64,000 nucleotides of DNA from Deferribacteres bacterium (lineage in GTDB: Bacteria > Zhuqueibacterota > Zhuqueibacteria > Zhuqueibacterales > Geothermadaptataceae), in the NCBI GenBank assembly GCA_020633675.1, contig JACKDE010000003.1, positions 558,001 to 622,000 on the forward strand, read 5' to 3'. Each line of letters starts with the position of its first letter. Position 1 is the stretch's first letter. Below the pieces are notes generated by a model, which had not been told where the DNA came from, searched no databases, and saw nothing but the letters and a program-made list of their open reading frames with translations. Shown here in pieces: positions 1 through 9,242 of the stretch. Both the position numbers and the translations under genes were made by a program.

Positions 1-344
1 TAAAAAAATGGGCTGAATATGCCCTCGCTATCCTTGGCAGCATAATAAATAAAAATGCCGTCGATCGGCAAGGAGACGCCAACAAGCCATCTTTTCAGCC
101 ATGCAGATTGTTGGGAGCGCAGATTCACATCGCGAAATATGCTCCACACCACCAACGCGGACCAGATAACAAAGACGGAAAGTTTTAGAAGCAAATTTGG
201 AATGTCATATTTCGTGATCGCCCCGATTTGCACGAGGGCATAAAATGCAACGGATCCAGCCACCACCAAAATGCGCATGCAGGTGAATAGCCAGTCTTCT
301 GTGCTATACAATTGCTTATGCTTTTCAATGGCAGGAAAAATCAT
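1..344 (-). CDS. Membrane protein, N-terminal part (runs off left edge)
   Basis: The frame is open on the minus strand from an ATG at 344 to the window edge, 114 codons without a stop. The translation starts MIFPAIEKHKQLYSTEDW and has at least two hydrophobic spans (about residues 24-42 and 53-68). It then has a polar loop followed by LPIDGIFIYYA and the motif EGIFSPFF near residue 112. A helix with Asp followed by a G-x-x-SPF loop is common in the N-terminal membrane part of some sensor kinases and cyclases, so a sensor is a reasonable guess. The output domain lies outside the window and the function is unproven. It is divergent from serS, with about 325 bp between them. Confidence 0.55.
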   Translation of the reverse strand, partial: MIFPAIEKHKQLYSTEDWLFTCMRILVVAGSVAFYALVQIGAITKYDIPNLLLKLSVFVIWSALVVWSIFRDVNLRSQQSAWLKRWLVGVSLPIDGIFIYYAAKDSEGIFSPFF

Positions 345-563
345 GATCTACACTCCCTGAAGGTCGTGATCATTGCAAAGGGTGTGTCATCAAGTGGAGA
401 TATTGTCGAGAGGAGGAAGATGCCTTGTGGTCCCCACATTGTATCAGGCGCTGGTGAAATGTTAAGAATCGCTCACAATAAAAGCAATGATTTTTTTCTA
501 CTTACGAAAGGCTGCATCGCAGATGGATGTACAAAAAGCGACTTGAGACACCACAATCACTGC

Positions 564-592
564 TTGCATTTCAGCGGATTTCTTGCTACAAT
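564..592 (+). promoter_or_regulatory. Candidate sigma-70-type promoter of serS
   Basis: TTGCAT (564-569), a 17-nt spacer and TACAAT (587-592) match the -35/-10 pattern and point at serS, about 75 nt downstream. The rest of the 345-670 gap holds no gene I can support. There is no T-box signature, although serS is an aminoacyl-tRNA synthetase gene. Confidence 0.5.
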
Positions 593-670
593 AGCGACCG
601 TTTATGCAACAATAGCACGGCTATCTTGCAACAGTTTATTATTTATTTTGATCAACGAAAGCGGTTTGTC

Positions 671-1942
671 ATGTTTGATTTGAGATTTATCCGCGATAAC
701 ATCGATACGCTGCGTATTGCGCTGGTGAACAAGAGGGTCGAGCTGGATTTGGATGCCTTCATCGATTTGGATGAGCAGCGCCGGAAAAACCTGACTGAAG
801 TCGAGCAGCTCAAAGCGCTGCGCAATACCGTATCGCAGGAAATTGCGAGTCTGAAAAAGCAGAAACTCAACGCTGATGAAAAAATTGCGGAGATGCGCAA
901 GGTTGGCGAGCAAATCAAAGCCATCGACGAGCAAGTGCGCGAACTCGATCAGCAGCTTTATGACATTCAAATCCGCATTCCGAATATTCCGCATGCGAGC
1001 ACACCCGTCGGCCGCAGCGAGGCGGACAATGTCGAAATCAAGCGTTGGGGCACCATTCCCGGTTTTGATTTCACCCCGAAGCCGCACTGGGAACTGGGCG
1101 AGGCGCTGGACCTGATCGATTTTGCCGGTGGCGCCAAAGTATCCGGCTCGTTTTTTGTGAACTTTAAAGGCCACGGCGCCAAGCTAACGCGCGCACTGAT
1201 CAACTTCATGCTCGATTTTCACATCGAAAAGCATGGTTACACAGAAATGTCGCCGCCATTCGTGGTCAATCGAAATGCCATGTTTGGCACTGGCCAGCTT
1301 CCCAAAATGGAGAGCGACATGTATCACGCACAGGAGGACGATCTGTTCCTGATACCGACAGCTGAAGTTCCGGTCACCAACCTGCATGCCGGCGATGTGC
1401 TGAGTGGCGACGACCTGCCGCTCTACTATACTGCGTACACGCCCTGTTTCCGTCGCGAGGCTGGCGCCTACGGCAAAGACACTAAAGGCCTGATGCGATT
1501 GCACCAATTCGACAAGGTGGAAATGGTGAAATTCACCTTGCCGGAGAAGAGCTACGAAGAGCACGAGTCGCTGCTGCAAAATGCCGAAGATATCCTGCAG
1601 GCGCTGGAACTGCCTTACCGCGTGCTCAATCTCTGCACAGCGGATATCAGCTTTGCCGCTGCAAAATGTTATGACATCGAAGTGTGGGCCGCTGGTGTCG
1701 ATCGCTTTTTGGAAGTGTCGTCCTGCAGCAATTTTGAAGCATTCCAGGCACGGCGCGCCAATATCCGCTTCCGCCGCAAGTCCGGCGACAAGCTCGAATA
1801 TGTGCACACCCTCAATGCATCGGGCCTTGCTCTGCCGCGCACTATCATTGCTATATTGGAGAACTACCAGAATGTCGATGGCACCGTGACTGTACCGCAC
1901 GCACTGCGCCACTATATGGGGGGTATCGATGTGCTGAAATAG
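671..1942 (+). CDS. serS: Serine--tRNA ligase
   Basis: This class II aminoacyl-tRNA synthetase charges tRNA-Ser (and tRNA-Sec where present) with serine in the cytoplasm. The 423-aa product has the normal family length. The N-terminal part (about residues 1-105, starting MFDLRFIRDNIDTLR) is the long antiparallel coiled coil that binds the tRNA variable arm. The catalytic core follows, with motif 2 around TPCFRREAGAYGKDTKGLMR and motif 3 near the C-terminus (NASGLALPRTIIAILEN). I chose the ATG at 671 because the family starts with MFDLRFIR. The frame is open upstream to 527, but that extension is not family-like and would overlap the candidate promoter. The ribosome-binding site is weak. A terminator follows 80 bp after the stop, so the gene is probably monocistronic. 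Confidence 0.96.
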   Translation: MFDLRFIRDNIDTLRIALVNKRVELDLDAFIDLDEQRRKNLTEVEQLKALRNTVSQEIASLKKQKLNADEKIAEMRKVGEQIKAIDEQVRELDQQLYDIQIRIPNIPHASTPVGRSEADNVEIKRWGTIPGFDFTPKPHWELGEALDLIDFAGGAKVSGSFFVNFKGHGAKLTRALINFMLDFHIEKHGYTEMSPPFVVNRNAMFGTGQLPKMESDMYHAQEDDLFLIPTAEVPVTNLHAGDVLSGDDLPLYYTAYTPCFRREAGAYGKDTKGLMRLHQFDKVEMVKFTLPEKSYEEHESLLQNAEDILQALELPYRVLNLCTADISFAAAKCYDIEVWAAGVDRFLEVSSCSNFEAFQARRANIRFRRKSGDKLEYVHTLNASGLALPRTIIAILENYQNVDGTVTVPHALRHYMGGIDVLK

Positions 1943-2023
1943 ATTTTTGGAGTTCAGCACATGGCTTTCGTTCAGCTTGTGCATAGCAAGCTTTGCACCT
2001 TCAAATTTCAGTTCGAAATCAAT

Positions 2024-2054
2024 GCCGCTTTTGTTGCAAAGGCGGCTTTTTTTT
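2024..2054 (+). terminator. Rho-independent terminator after serS
   Basis: GCCGCTTTTG and CAAAGGCGGC form a 10-bp stem with one G-U pair and a 3-nt loop, followed directly by eight T residues. Confidence 0.85.
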
Positions 2055-2129
2055 GGTACGAAAGCGTTGTGATCACAAGACATTTGGCTTAGATTGCACA
2101 CTTAAATTTATATTTTTTTGTATTTGAAC

Positions 2130-2933
2130 ATGGATCCAAAATACCTCGACATCGGCCAAACTATCTGCGATATCGGCGAGCGGCTCTACCGCTTTGGCTA
2201 TGTGGTCGCGAACGATGGCAACATCAGCGTGCTCGTCGATGATGGGCTTGTCCTCACTACCCCCACCGGCGTTTGCAAAGGTGACATGACGCCGGAGATG
2301 ATGACTCTCATTGACCTCAGCGGCAAGGTTGTCAGCGGCGAAAACAAGCCATCGAGCGAAACGAAGATGCACCTTTTTATTTATAAAAACCGGCCGGATA
2401 TCCACGCGGTTGTGCATGCGCATCCGGTTCATGCAACGGCCTTTGCGACGGCCGGTATTGCGCTCGACAAGTGCGTGCTCGCTGAGATCGTCACAACCAT
2501 CGGTTCGATACCGGTTGCCGAATACGGCACGCCGAGCACGCCCGAGCTGCCGGAAACACTGCGGCCTTTTGTGCAAAACCACGAAGCGATATTGTTGGCC
2601 AATCACGGCGTTGTCACCATGGGGCGCGATTTGTGGGAGGCGTACTTCAAGCTCGAACGCGTGGAGCATTACGCCAAAGTGATTTTCGTCAGTCGCTTCC
2701 TCGGCGGCGAAAAAACCTTGCCGCGTAATGAAGTCGAAAAGCTGTTCGATTTGCGGCAAAATTACGGCATCGAAGCCGTCAATCCGGGCTGCCGTGTTGC
2801 GGAGCATGGCGATGATTGCGGTTGTCAGCACGAATCACATGATGATGCGGAACCGGATCTCGATCAGATCGCCGAGGCGGTGTTTGATGAGGTGAAAGCA
2901 GCTTTTGCAAATGAAGGCGAAACGATGTCATAG
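2130..2933 (+). CDS. Class II aldolase/adducin family protein (FucA-like)
   Basis: Zinc-dependent class II aldolases of the L-fuculose/L-ribulose-phosphate type cleave sugar phosphates; some members are epimerases or dehydratases. From the ATG at 2130 the protein has 267 aa. It shows the family landmarks: NDGNIS (28-33) and TPTGV (44-48) for phosphate binding, Glu77 in SSETKMH as catalytic acid, and His96, His98 and His159 (HAHPVH, ANHGVV) as zinc ligands. Residues after about 215 form an unusual acidic tail rich in Cys and His (CRVAEHGDDCGCQHESHDD), beyond the normal aldolase fold. A TTG 12 nt upstream is a possible alternative start, but the ATG is preferred. No sugar-kinase or isomerase partner is adjacent, so the substrate cannot be told. 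Confidence 0.85.
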   Translation: MDPKYLDIGQTICDIGERLYRFGYVVANDGNISVLVDDGLVLTTPTGVCKGDMTPEMMTLIDLSGKVVSGENKPSSETKMHLFIYKNRPDIHAVVHAHPVHATAFATAGIALDKCVLAEIVTTIGSIPVAEYGTPSTPELPETLRPFVQNHEAILLANHGVVTMGRDLWEAYFKLERVEHYAKVIFVSRFLGGEKTLPRNEVEKLFDLRQNYGIEAVNPGCRVAEHGDDCGCQHESHDDAEPDLDQIAEAVFDEVKAAFANEGETMS

Positions 2934-2970
2934 CCATAATTTTCAGTCACTGTAGGCAAAGTTTCAAAAG

Positions 2971-3100
2971 CACCAAAAGACAAATTCCAAATTTCAAATA
3001 ATAACCAAATCACACATTACAATGACCAAAACTGTTTGGGATTTGTCTTTTTGATATTGGAATTTATTTTGTATTTGGGTTTTGGAATTTGTTATTTGCG
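2971..3100 (+). repeat. AT-rich palindromic intergenic repeat
   Basis: The stretch is built from variants of CAAATTCCAAATTTCAAATAA and its complement. CAAAAGACAAATTCC (2974-2988) is nearly complementary to the segment at 3038-3053 and again to GGAATTTGTTATTTG (3084-3098). It resembles dispersed palindromic intergenic repeats that occur in many environmental genomes. No coding potential is visible. Confidence 0.6.
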
Positions 3101-3171
3101 TCTTGCCGCGTTGTGTCAATCAGTGGCAAAGTGTTAGTCTTTTCTGACAGGATTTATTCGGAGGAAGCACA

Positions 3172-4587
3172 ATGGTTGAACCAGGCTGGCTATCGATTCT
3201 ACCCCCGGTTCTGGCAATTGTCTTGGCCATCTGGACCAAGCAAGTTTACTTTTCACTGTTTTTCGGTATCTGGCTCGGCTACACGATTTTAGCAGGCGGC
3301 AATCCGCTGGTTGGCCTTGCAGACGCGCTCGATGGCTGTATCGAGGTATTTGAGAGCGACGGCAATACCAAAGTGATCGCTTTCAGTGCTTTGGTTGGCG
3401 CACTGATCGCCTTTACGCAGCATTCCGGCGGTGTCGCCGGCTTTGTCAACTGGATCAACTCGCGGAAGCTGGTCACAACCAGTCGCCATGCCGGGGTACT
3501 GGCCTGGCTGATCGGGATCATGATTTTTGTGGAATCGTCGATCACGGCATTGGTTACCGGCGCAGTTTGCCGACCGATCTTCGACAAAATGAAAATATCG
3601 CGCGAAAAACTGGCCTTTTTGTGTGATTCGACATCCGCTCCGGTCTGTATTCTCATACCGCTGAACGCTTGGGGCGCGTACATTATCGGACTGCTTGGCA
3701 ATCAGGGCTACGAATATCCGGTGCAGACAATGATTGCCGCGATGCCGCTTAATTTTTATGCGATCTTAGCACTCATTTTTACTTTTTACATCGCCTATAC
3801 ACGGAAAGATTTTGGACCGATGGCGAGAGCGGAAAAGCGCGCCATGGAAACCGGGCAAGTGCTGCGACCCGGTGCCGAGCCGCTGGTGGCGAAAGAGATC
3901 GCGAATCTCGAAACAAAGGAAGGCGTGCAACCCAGGGCACGCAATTTTTTCATCCCGATCGCAGTAATGGTGCTGATGATGCCTGTCGGCTTGCTGATCA
4001 CAGGAAATGGCGATATGACACAGGGCTCTGGCTCGACCTCGGTTTTCTGGGCAGTACTGGCCGCCACTGTTGTCGCGACCGTGCTGTATCTTAGCCAGAA
4101 GCTATTCACGCTGCACGAAGTGACCGAGTTATTTTTTAAAGGATTCGGCGGCCTGGTGCCACTGGCAGTTTTAATGGTCTTTGCTTTTGCAATCGGCAAC
4201 CTCTCCGGCAAATTGCAAACGGGACAATACGTAGCCGGAGTTGCGAGCGCAGTCATCAGCCCGGCTTTTGTGCCGACGCTGCTGTTTTTGGTGGCATGCT
4301 TTATGGCCTTCTCGACTGGTACGTCCTGGGGCACTTTTGGCATCATGGTGCCGATTGCCGTGCCGATGGCACACTCACTCGGCATTCCCGATCCATTGGC
4401 GATTGCGGCGGTGTTGGGTGGCGGCATTTTCGGCGACCACTGCTCCCCTATTTCCGACACGACCATCATTTCATCGATGGCTTCTGCTTCTGATCACATC
4501 GACCATGTCAACACGCAATTGCCCTATGCGCTCACCGTTGCCGGTGCCGCGATTGTGTTTTATTTGATTGCCGGTTTCATGATGTGA
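3172..4587 (+). CDS. nhaC: NhaC-family Na+/H+ antiporter
   Basis: This inner-membrane antiporter family exchanges Na+ for H+ (some members exchange malate/lactate or other ions), serving pH and sodium homeostasis. The 471-aa protein has about 11-12 hydrophobic segments and the family signatures IFVESSITALVTGAVCRP (about 118-135) and STGTSWGTFGIMVPIAVP followed by GGGIFGDHCSPISDTTIISS in the C-terminal half. The ATG at 3172 has a clear Shine-Dalgarno sequence (GGAGGAA, 6 nt upstream). It stands alone between a palindromic repeat and a shared terminator. The exact substrate cannot be read from sequence. Confidence 0.88.
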   Translation: MVEPGWLSILPPVLAIVLAIWTKQVYFSLFFGIWLGYTILAGGNPLVGLADALDGCIEVFESDGNTKVIAFSALVGALIAFTQHSGGVAGFVNWINSRKLVTTSRHAGVLAWLIGIMIFVESSITALVTGAVCRPIFDKMKISREKLAFLCDSTSAPVCILIPLNAWGAYIIGLLGNQGYEYPVQTMIAAMPLNFYAILALIFTFYIAYTRKDFGPMARAEKRAMETGQVLRPGAEPLVAKEIANLETKEGVQPRARNFFIPIAVMVLMMPVGLLITGNGDMTQGSGSTSVFWAVLAATVVATVLYLSQKLFTLHEVTELFFKGFGGLVPLAVLMVFAFAIGNLSGKLQTGQYVAGVASAVISPAFVPTLLFLVACFMAFSTGTSWGTFGIMVPIAVPMAHSLGIPDPLAIAAVLGGGIFGDHCSPISDTTIISSMASASDHIDHVNTQLPYALTVAGAAIVFYLIAGFMM

Positions 4588-4621
4588 TTTGTGGCTGGAA
4601 ACAGCGACGAAAGCATTGTAC

Positions 4622-4651
4622 AAAAAAGGGCGATCCAATGGATCGCCCTTT
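4622..4651. terminator. Bidirectional terminator between nhaC and acs
   Basis: A perfect 9-bp stem, GGGCGATCC / GGATCGCCC, with a 3-nt loop is flanked by AAAAAA on the left and TTT on the right. It lies between the convergent nhaC and acs genes and can serve both strands. Confidence 0.85.
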
Positions 4652-4701
4652 GCGTTTAGCTGCATTTTTTCAAGATAGTCACACCCCCGAGATGCGTCAA
4701 A

Positions 4702-6639
4702 CTACTGCCGGTGCTCGACCAAATTTTCCACCACGCTCGGGTCGGCGAGCGTCGATATATCGCCGAGGTGCGCCAGGTCACCCTCTGCGACTTTGCGCAA
4801 AATCCGGCGCATAATTTTGCCGGAACGGGTCTTGGGCAAACCCGGCGTGAACTGAATCTTGTCGGGCGTTGCATGTGGCCCAATGTGCTGGCGAACGCTG
4901 GCTTTGATATCGGTGATAATCTCTTCAGTTGGTTCAACTCCGGTCATCAATGTCACATAGGCATAAATGCCCTGCCCTTTGATGTCATGCGGGAAGCCGA
5001 CCACAGCCGCTTCCGCCACGCCGCTCGCGTGCCCGATTGCGCCTTCTACTTCTGCCGTGCCGATGCGATGTCCCGAGACATTGAGCACATCGTCAACCCG
5101 GCCTGTAATCCAAAAATAGCCATCCTCATCACGCCGCGCGCCGTCGCCAGTAAAATAATAGCCCGGAAAGCGCGCAAAATAGGTTTGGATGAATCGATCA
5201 TGGTCACCGTACACCGTGCGCATGATCGACGGCCAGGCTGATTTGATCGCCAAATAGCCCTGTGCAGCTCCTTCCAACTCAGATCCATGCTCATCGAGGA
5301 TGACCGGCTGCACGCCAAAGAACGGCAAAGTTGCGGAGCCCGGTTTGGTAGCGATGGCGCTCGGTAAAGGTGTAATCAGTACACCGCCGGTTTCCGTTTG
5401 CCACCACGTATCCACAATTGGGCATTTTTCCTTGCCAATGACTTTGTGGTACCACATCCATTCCGGCTGCTTAATCGGCTCGCCAACCGTTCCGAGCACA
5501 CGCAGCGATGACAAGTCATACTTCAGTGGCCAGCTATCACCTTCTTTCATCAGCGCGCGGATGGCGGTAGGTGCGGTATAGAAAAGATTGACTTTGTGCT
5601 TTTCGACAATTTGCCAGAATCGGCCAAAATCCGGATAATTCGGCACACCCTCGAACATCATGGTGGTCGCGCGGTTCGCCATCGGGCCATAAACAATATA
5701 CGAGTGCCCGGTAACCCAGCCGATATCTGCCGTGCACCAATAAATATCCCCTTCGTGATAGTCAAAAATCAGCTCATGCGTAAATGACGTGTACACCAAG
5801 TAGCCGCCGGTGGTATGGAGCACACCTTTGGGCTTGCCAGTGGAACCCGAAGTGTAAAGAATGTAGAGCGGATCTTCCGCGTCCATTTGCTCCGGCTCAC
5901 AGGTCGCATCTGCATTTTCCATCTCAGTGTGCCAGTAACAGTCACGCCCTTCAGCCATCTGCACATCCTGGCCGGTACGCCTGACCACCACTACGGTCTC
6001 GATGCTGGGGCATTCGCTAACGGCTTTGTCGGCATTGACTTTCATCGGGATGTCGCTCTTGAGGCCACGCACGCCGGAGTCCTGGGTGATTAAAAGCTTG
6101 CACTCCGAATCATTGATACGGTCACGCAGCGATTCAGCACTGAAAGCCCCGAACACCACGGAATGCACTGCGCCAATGCGCGTACATGCCAGCATCGCAA
6201 CCGGCAATTGTGGAATCATCTGCATGTACAGACAGACCCGATCACCCTTTCCTATGCCTTTGGCTTTTAACACGTTGGCGAATTTTTGCACATCATCCAA
6301 CAGTTCACTATAGGTAAAATGCTTTGACTCGTTAGGGTCGTTGCCCTCCCAGATCAGGGCGGTCTTGTCACCGTGTCCGGCTTCAACATGCCGATCGAGA
6401 CAGTTGTAGCTGATATTGAGCTTCCCGCCCTCAAACCACTTGATTTTGCCGTTCACAAAATCGTATTCGAAAACGTTCTCCCACTTCTTATACCAGTGCA
6501 ATCGCTCAGCTGTTTGTGCCCAAAACGCCTCAGGATCGTCAACTGATTTTCCATAAAGCTCGCGATAATGGTCGAGCGATTTAATGTGCGCGTTTTCTGA
6601 AAATTCTTCTGCTGGATGAAAGGTGGGAACGCCACTCAT
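4702..6639 (-). CDS. acs: Acetate--CoA ligase (acetyl-CoA synthetase)
   Basis: AMP-forming acetyl-CoA synthetase activates acetate to acetyl-CoA through acetyl-AMP in the cytoplasm. The 645-aa length is typical. Visible landmarks are the P-loop-like YTSGSTGKPKG (262-272), VDTWWQTETGG (acyl-pocket and adenine-binding region), YFTGDGARRDEDGYFWITGR, and the C-terminal PKTRSGKIMRR. In that last motif Lys608 is the catalytic lysine that is acetylated by Pat-type enzymes in well-studied members. The ATG at 6639 has a good ribosome-binding site (AAAAGGAG, 7 nt). It appears monocistronic and ends at a shared terminator. Confidence 0.96.
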   Translation of the reverse strand: MSGVPTFHPAEEFSENAHIKSLDHYRELYGKSVDDPEAFWAQTAERLHWYKKWENVFEYDFVNGKIKWFEGGKLNISYNCLDRHVEAGHGDKTALIWEGNDPNESKHFTYSELLDDVQKFANVLKAKGIGKGDRVCLYMQMIPQLPVAMLACTRIGAVHSVVFGAFSAESLRDRINDSECKLLITQDSGVRGLKSDIPMKVNADKAVSECPSIETVVVVRRTGQDVQMAEGRDCYWHTEMENADATCEPEQMDAEDPLYILYTSGSTGKPKGVLHTTGGYLVYTSFTHELIFDYHEGDIYWCTADIGWVTGHSYIVYGPMANRATTMMFEGVPNYPDFGRFWQIVEKHKVNLFYTAPTAIRALMKEGDSWPLKYDLSSLRVLGTVGEPIKQPEWMWYHKVIGKEKCPIVDTWWQTETGGVLITPLPSAIATKPGSATLPFFGVQPVILDEHGSELEGAAQGYLAIKSAWPSIMRTVYGDHDRFIQTYFARFPGYYFTGDGARRDEDGYFWITGRVDDVLNVSGHRIGTAEVEGAIGHASGVAEAAVVGFPHDIKGQGIYAYVTLMTGVEPTEEIITDIKASVRQHIGPHATPDKIQFTPGLPKTRSGKIMRRILRKVAEGDLAHLGDISTLADPSVVENLVEHRQ

Positions 6640-6854
6640 AACTCAATCTCCTTTTGGGGTACATATATTTGAAAGATTGTATAAAAAGGCAAAAACGTCT
6701 TTCGCAATGCAAAAAATGAACTCACGACGAATTCACTTCGAAACGTTCTTTGCTTCAATGATTGGCGAAAAAATTTAAAAAATGCCGAGGCACAAGTCTT
6801 TTCACAACTTCAGAACACTTGATAGTACTCAAGAATCGGCCACCCGCAGAAATT

Positions 6855-7886
6855 TCACAATGCAAAAATCCTGGTAATCTCATCCTGATCAAATCGTGGC
6901 ATTGGCTCGTCGACATTGCCGGTTCGAACAATGCGATGCTCAGTGTGCTCCGTGAGCGCACCGATATCGGCAGCAGGCATATCGTGCTTGGAAAGAATAG
7001 CCAATAGCTCTTCAGCGTCATCGGCTGGCGATACGACGAGCAGTGCGCCGCTCGATATCACACCAAAAATATTGAGCTCAAAATAATCGCACAGCAGGCG
7101 CGACTCTGGTAGCGCAAAAATATGTTCCGCCTGAACGTCGATGCCACATTGCGAGGCATCGCATAGTTCATGCAGTGCAGTAAAGATGCCGCCTTCTGTT
7201 GGATCATGCATGGCACGAACAAGACCGCTATCTGCCGCCAAAAGCGCTGCTGACAGCACAGAAACGCCGGGGCTTTTGCTAAAATTTTGACAGCGCGCAA
7301 TCAAGTCCTTATCAAAAATCTCGCCCAGTTGTTTCTCACATTGGTGTGCGATGATCGAGGTTGCTTCGATTGCGATACCGGAGACCAAAATCAATCGATC
7401 ACCCGGCTGGCATTTGCGAATATCGAGCAGTGTGTCGGCGCGTACCTCGCCCAACATGGCGCCAATTACCACCGGTTGGTTGACTGCTGGCGTAATTTCG
7501 GTGTGACCACCGACGACCGTCACGCTAATTTCACGGCAGGTTTTGGCCAATTCATCGACAATCTCATCCAGCATCTCGATTTGCTGCTCACCCGAATCCG
7601 GCAAGAGTATGGTGACCAAAAGCCATTTCGGTCTGCCGCCCATACAGGCAATATCGTTGGCATTAACATGCACCGCCAGCCTGCCCTGCTCCCTGCCCGC
7701 GATAGTGATGGGATCGGATTTTGCCAACAGCACGCCAGGGCTGACCTCAATTGCTGCAGCATCGACTCCTACGGCCGGGCCGATGAGCAAATTCTTATGT
7801 TTTCGCGGCAGCCTCTCTAATAAATCCGATAGCAACGCGTTTGGCAGTTTACCGGCACGAAGCCGATGTCTTTCTTCATGCACCAT
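6855..7886 (-). CDS. AIR synthase-related (PurM/HypE-like) protein
   Basis: The protein (343 aa from the ATG at 7886; a TTG at 7892 is also possible) has the two-domain PurM fold of ATP-dependent enzymes such as PurM, ThiL, HypE and SelD. Family features are GPAVGVDAAAIEV (about 37-49), the metal/ATP site SDPITIAG, NANDIACMGGRPKWLL, VVGGHTEI, and MHDPTEGGIFTALHE in the second half. It lacks the C-terminal cysteine tail of HypE and is not a clear ThiL or SelD. These stand-alone 'AIR synthase-related' proteins have no settled role, and no hydrogenase or thiamine genes are adjacent. I infer only a PurM-like ATP-using enzyme. Confidence 0.75.
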   Translation of the reverse strand: MVHEERHRLRAGKLPNALLSDLLERLPRKHKNLLIGPAVGVDAAAIEVSPGVLLAKSDPITIAGREQGRLAVHVNANDIACMGGRPKWLLVTILLPDSGEQQIEMLDEIVDELAKTCREISVTVVGGHTEITPAVNQPVVIGAMLGEVRADTLLDIRKCQPGDRLILVSGIAIEATSIIAHQCEKQLGEIFDKDLIARCQNFSKSPGVSVLSAALLAADSGLVRAMHDPTEGGIFTALHELCDASQCGIDVQAEHIFALPESRLLCDYFELNIFGVISSGALLVVSPADDAEELLAILSKHDMPAADIGALTEHTEHRIVRTGNVDEPMPRFDQDEITRIFAL

Positions 7887-7934
7887 AGTCAATTTTTAAA
7901 TTGTAAAAAATATATCGAAGATTCACTAAAACAA

Positions 7935-7981
7935 AATAAAAAAAGCCCATGATTGTCAACAGACTTTTGACAATATGGGCT
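7935..7981 (-). terminator. Terminator after the TonB/AgmX-like gene
   Basis: AGCCCAT-ATTGTCAA pairs with TTGACAAT-ATGGGCT (one bulged G) over 15 bp. On the minus strand it is followed by a run of seven T residues. It lies 23 bp after the stop of the 8004-9242 gene. Confidence 0.85.
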
Positions 7982-8003
7982 AAAAATCCAAACCACTTTA
8001 AAA

Positions 8004-9242
8004 TCATTCACCGAAAACATAGGTGTGGCGGAACGTGACATGCCCCTGCACATCATCGACGACACCGAAATCATTCCACCTGCGAATCTTTTCGATAATG
8101 CAATACTCAAAATCAGGCAATTCGATCGTAGAATCGATGATTTCAGCGTAGGTTACTCTGCCGGCAGGAGAAATGGTGATGCGAACAACAACCTTGCCCC
8201 GCAGGGCTGGATTGCGTTTGAGCTCCAACCGATAGCAATCCTGAATGGCGGGATTGTGTCTCAAGACTGTTTCTTTGATACGTTCGGCCGTGCGGCGTGC
8301 GTAGTGTTTTCGGTGGCGTGTTTTTAGACCCGCAAACGATGTCGTCGTGTTCGACACATCCTGATATGCATCATTTTGTTCAACTTTATAATCAACAGAC
8401 TTGGCCAGATTGGTCACCAAATCCGTGGGACTGATACCTGGCGTGGTAGTGCGGGTCGATTTCACAGAACGTGATTCGAGATAGACATTCCCATCATCGC
8501 CTAGGCCCTGCCCGAAGTAATCCACTCCGGGACGCGGCACTTGCAGTCGAGTCACCTCCTGAATTTTTTCCTTGATGTGCATGGAGGCGGTGTCGGCGTG
8601 CGAAAGGATATCCTGAACAATTTCAGTCGAAATCAGGCCACTGCCGCTGGTGATGATACCGAGCAGGCCAATACTTTGCACATCGCGACGCACACTGTCG
8701 AGATCTTCTTTGCGCACATCGGCTGTGCTTTTGCGAACATCGCTTCTGCGCTCAAAACTGGAGGATTCTGTACGATCCGTTTGGTCGCTGCTGCGGCTGG
8801 CAGGCGCACCCTTTTTGGCAGCCGATGTTTCTGTTTGCGATGCATCCTCGCCTCTCTTCGCCCAGTCAGCAGCAGACGTCAACAACTCGCTATCTTGTAA
8901 TTGCGCATCACCCGGATCGAGGCGGGGCTCACTCAAGAATCGGTTTGCAAACTGGTTTTGAATTTTAATGATGAAATCCTGATCCTCACCGTGGGGCAAA
9001 TTTTTAAAGAGAAAATAGATGAACAGCGAATGCAGCAGAAAAGAGAGAATCAGGATTGACAAAAAACGCCAATCTGTCGACCGAATGTGGTCTTTGCGAA
9101 ACTCTTTTGGGAACTGATCTATTTTAAACTCCTCTGCACCCAATTCATCTTCAGGCCAGGCGCCATTTTCCTGATCGTTTTGCAAGCCGACGTCAGTATT
9201 CAGTTCCTGGCGTTTGGGCGCATTCAATTTAATTTGCTTCAC
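8004..9242 (-). CDS. TonB/AgmX-PglI-like periplasmic energiser protein
   Basis: The 412-aa protein has a cytoplasmic N-terminus of about 58 residues, one membrane helix (about 59-79), a long polar, low-complexity periplasmic linker, and a C-terminal domain (about 315-412). That domain contains HNPAIQDCYRLELKRNP, VVVRITISPAGRV and CIIEKIRRWNDF. It matches the TonB-like C-terminal domain of AgmX/PglI-type proteins, which couple inner-membrane proton motors to envelope functions; ExbBD-type partners are not adjacent. The start is GTG at 9242, supported by AGGAG 7 nt upstream. It is monocistronic, with a strong terminator behind it. Specific partners are unknown. Confidence 0.75.
   Translation of the reverse strand: MKQIKLNAPKRQELNTDVGLQNDQENGAWPEDELGAEEFKIDQFPKEFRKDHIRSTDWRFLSILILSFLLHSLFIYFLFKNLPHGEDQDFIIKIQNQFANRFLSEPRLDPGDAQLQDSELLTSAADWAKRGEDASQTETSAAKKGAPASRSSDQTDRTESSSFERRSDVRKSTADVRKEDLDSVRRDVQSIGLLGIITSGSGLISTEIVQDILSHADTASMHIKEKIQEVTRLQVPRPGVDYFGQGLGDDGNVYLESRSVKSTRTTTPGISPTDLVTNLAKSVDYKVEQNDAYQDVSNTTTSFAGLKTRHRKHYARRTAERIKETVLRHNPAIQDCYRLELKRNPALRGKVVVRITISPAGRVTYAEIIDSTIELPDFEYCIIEKIRRWNDFGVVDDVQGHVTFRHTYVFGE

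Noticed and set aside
345..670. T-box riboswitch before serS
   Set aside because: No GGUGGNACCGCG-type T-box sequence or specifier-loop arrangement is visible.
1184..2101. Long minus-strand open frame opposite serS
   Set aside because: It is fully antisense to a well-conserved gene and its product has no family features.
6855..7886. HypE or SelD assignment for the PurM-like gene
   Set aside because: It lacks the HypE cysteine tail and the SelD Cys/Sec loop, and there are no hydrogenase or selenium genes nearby.
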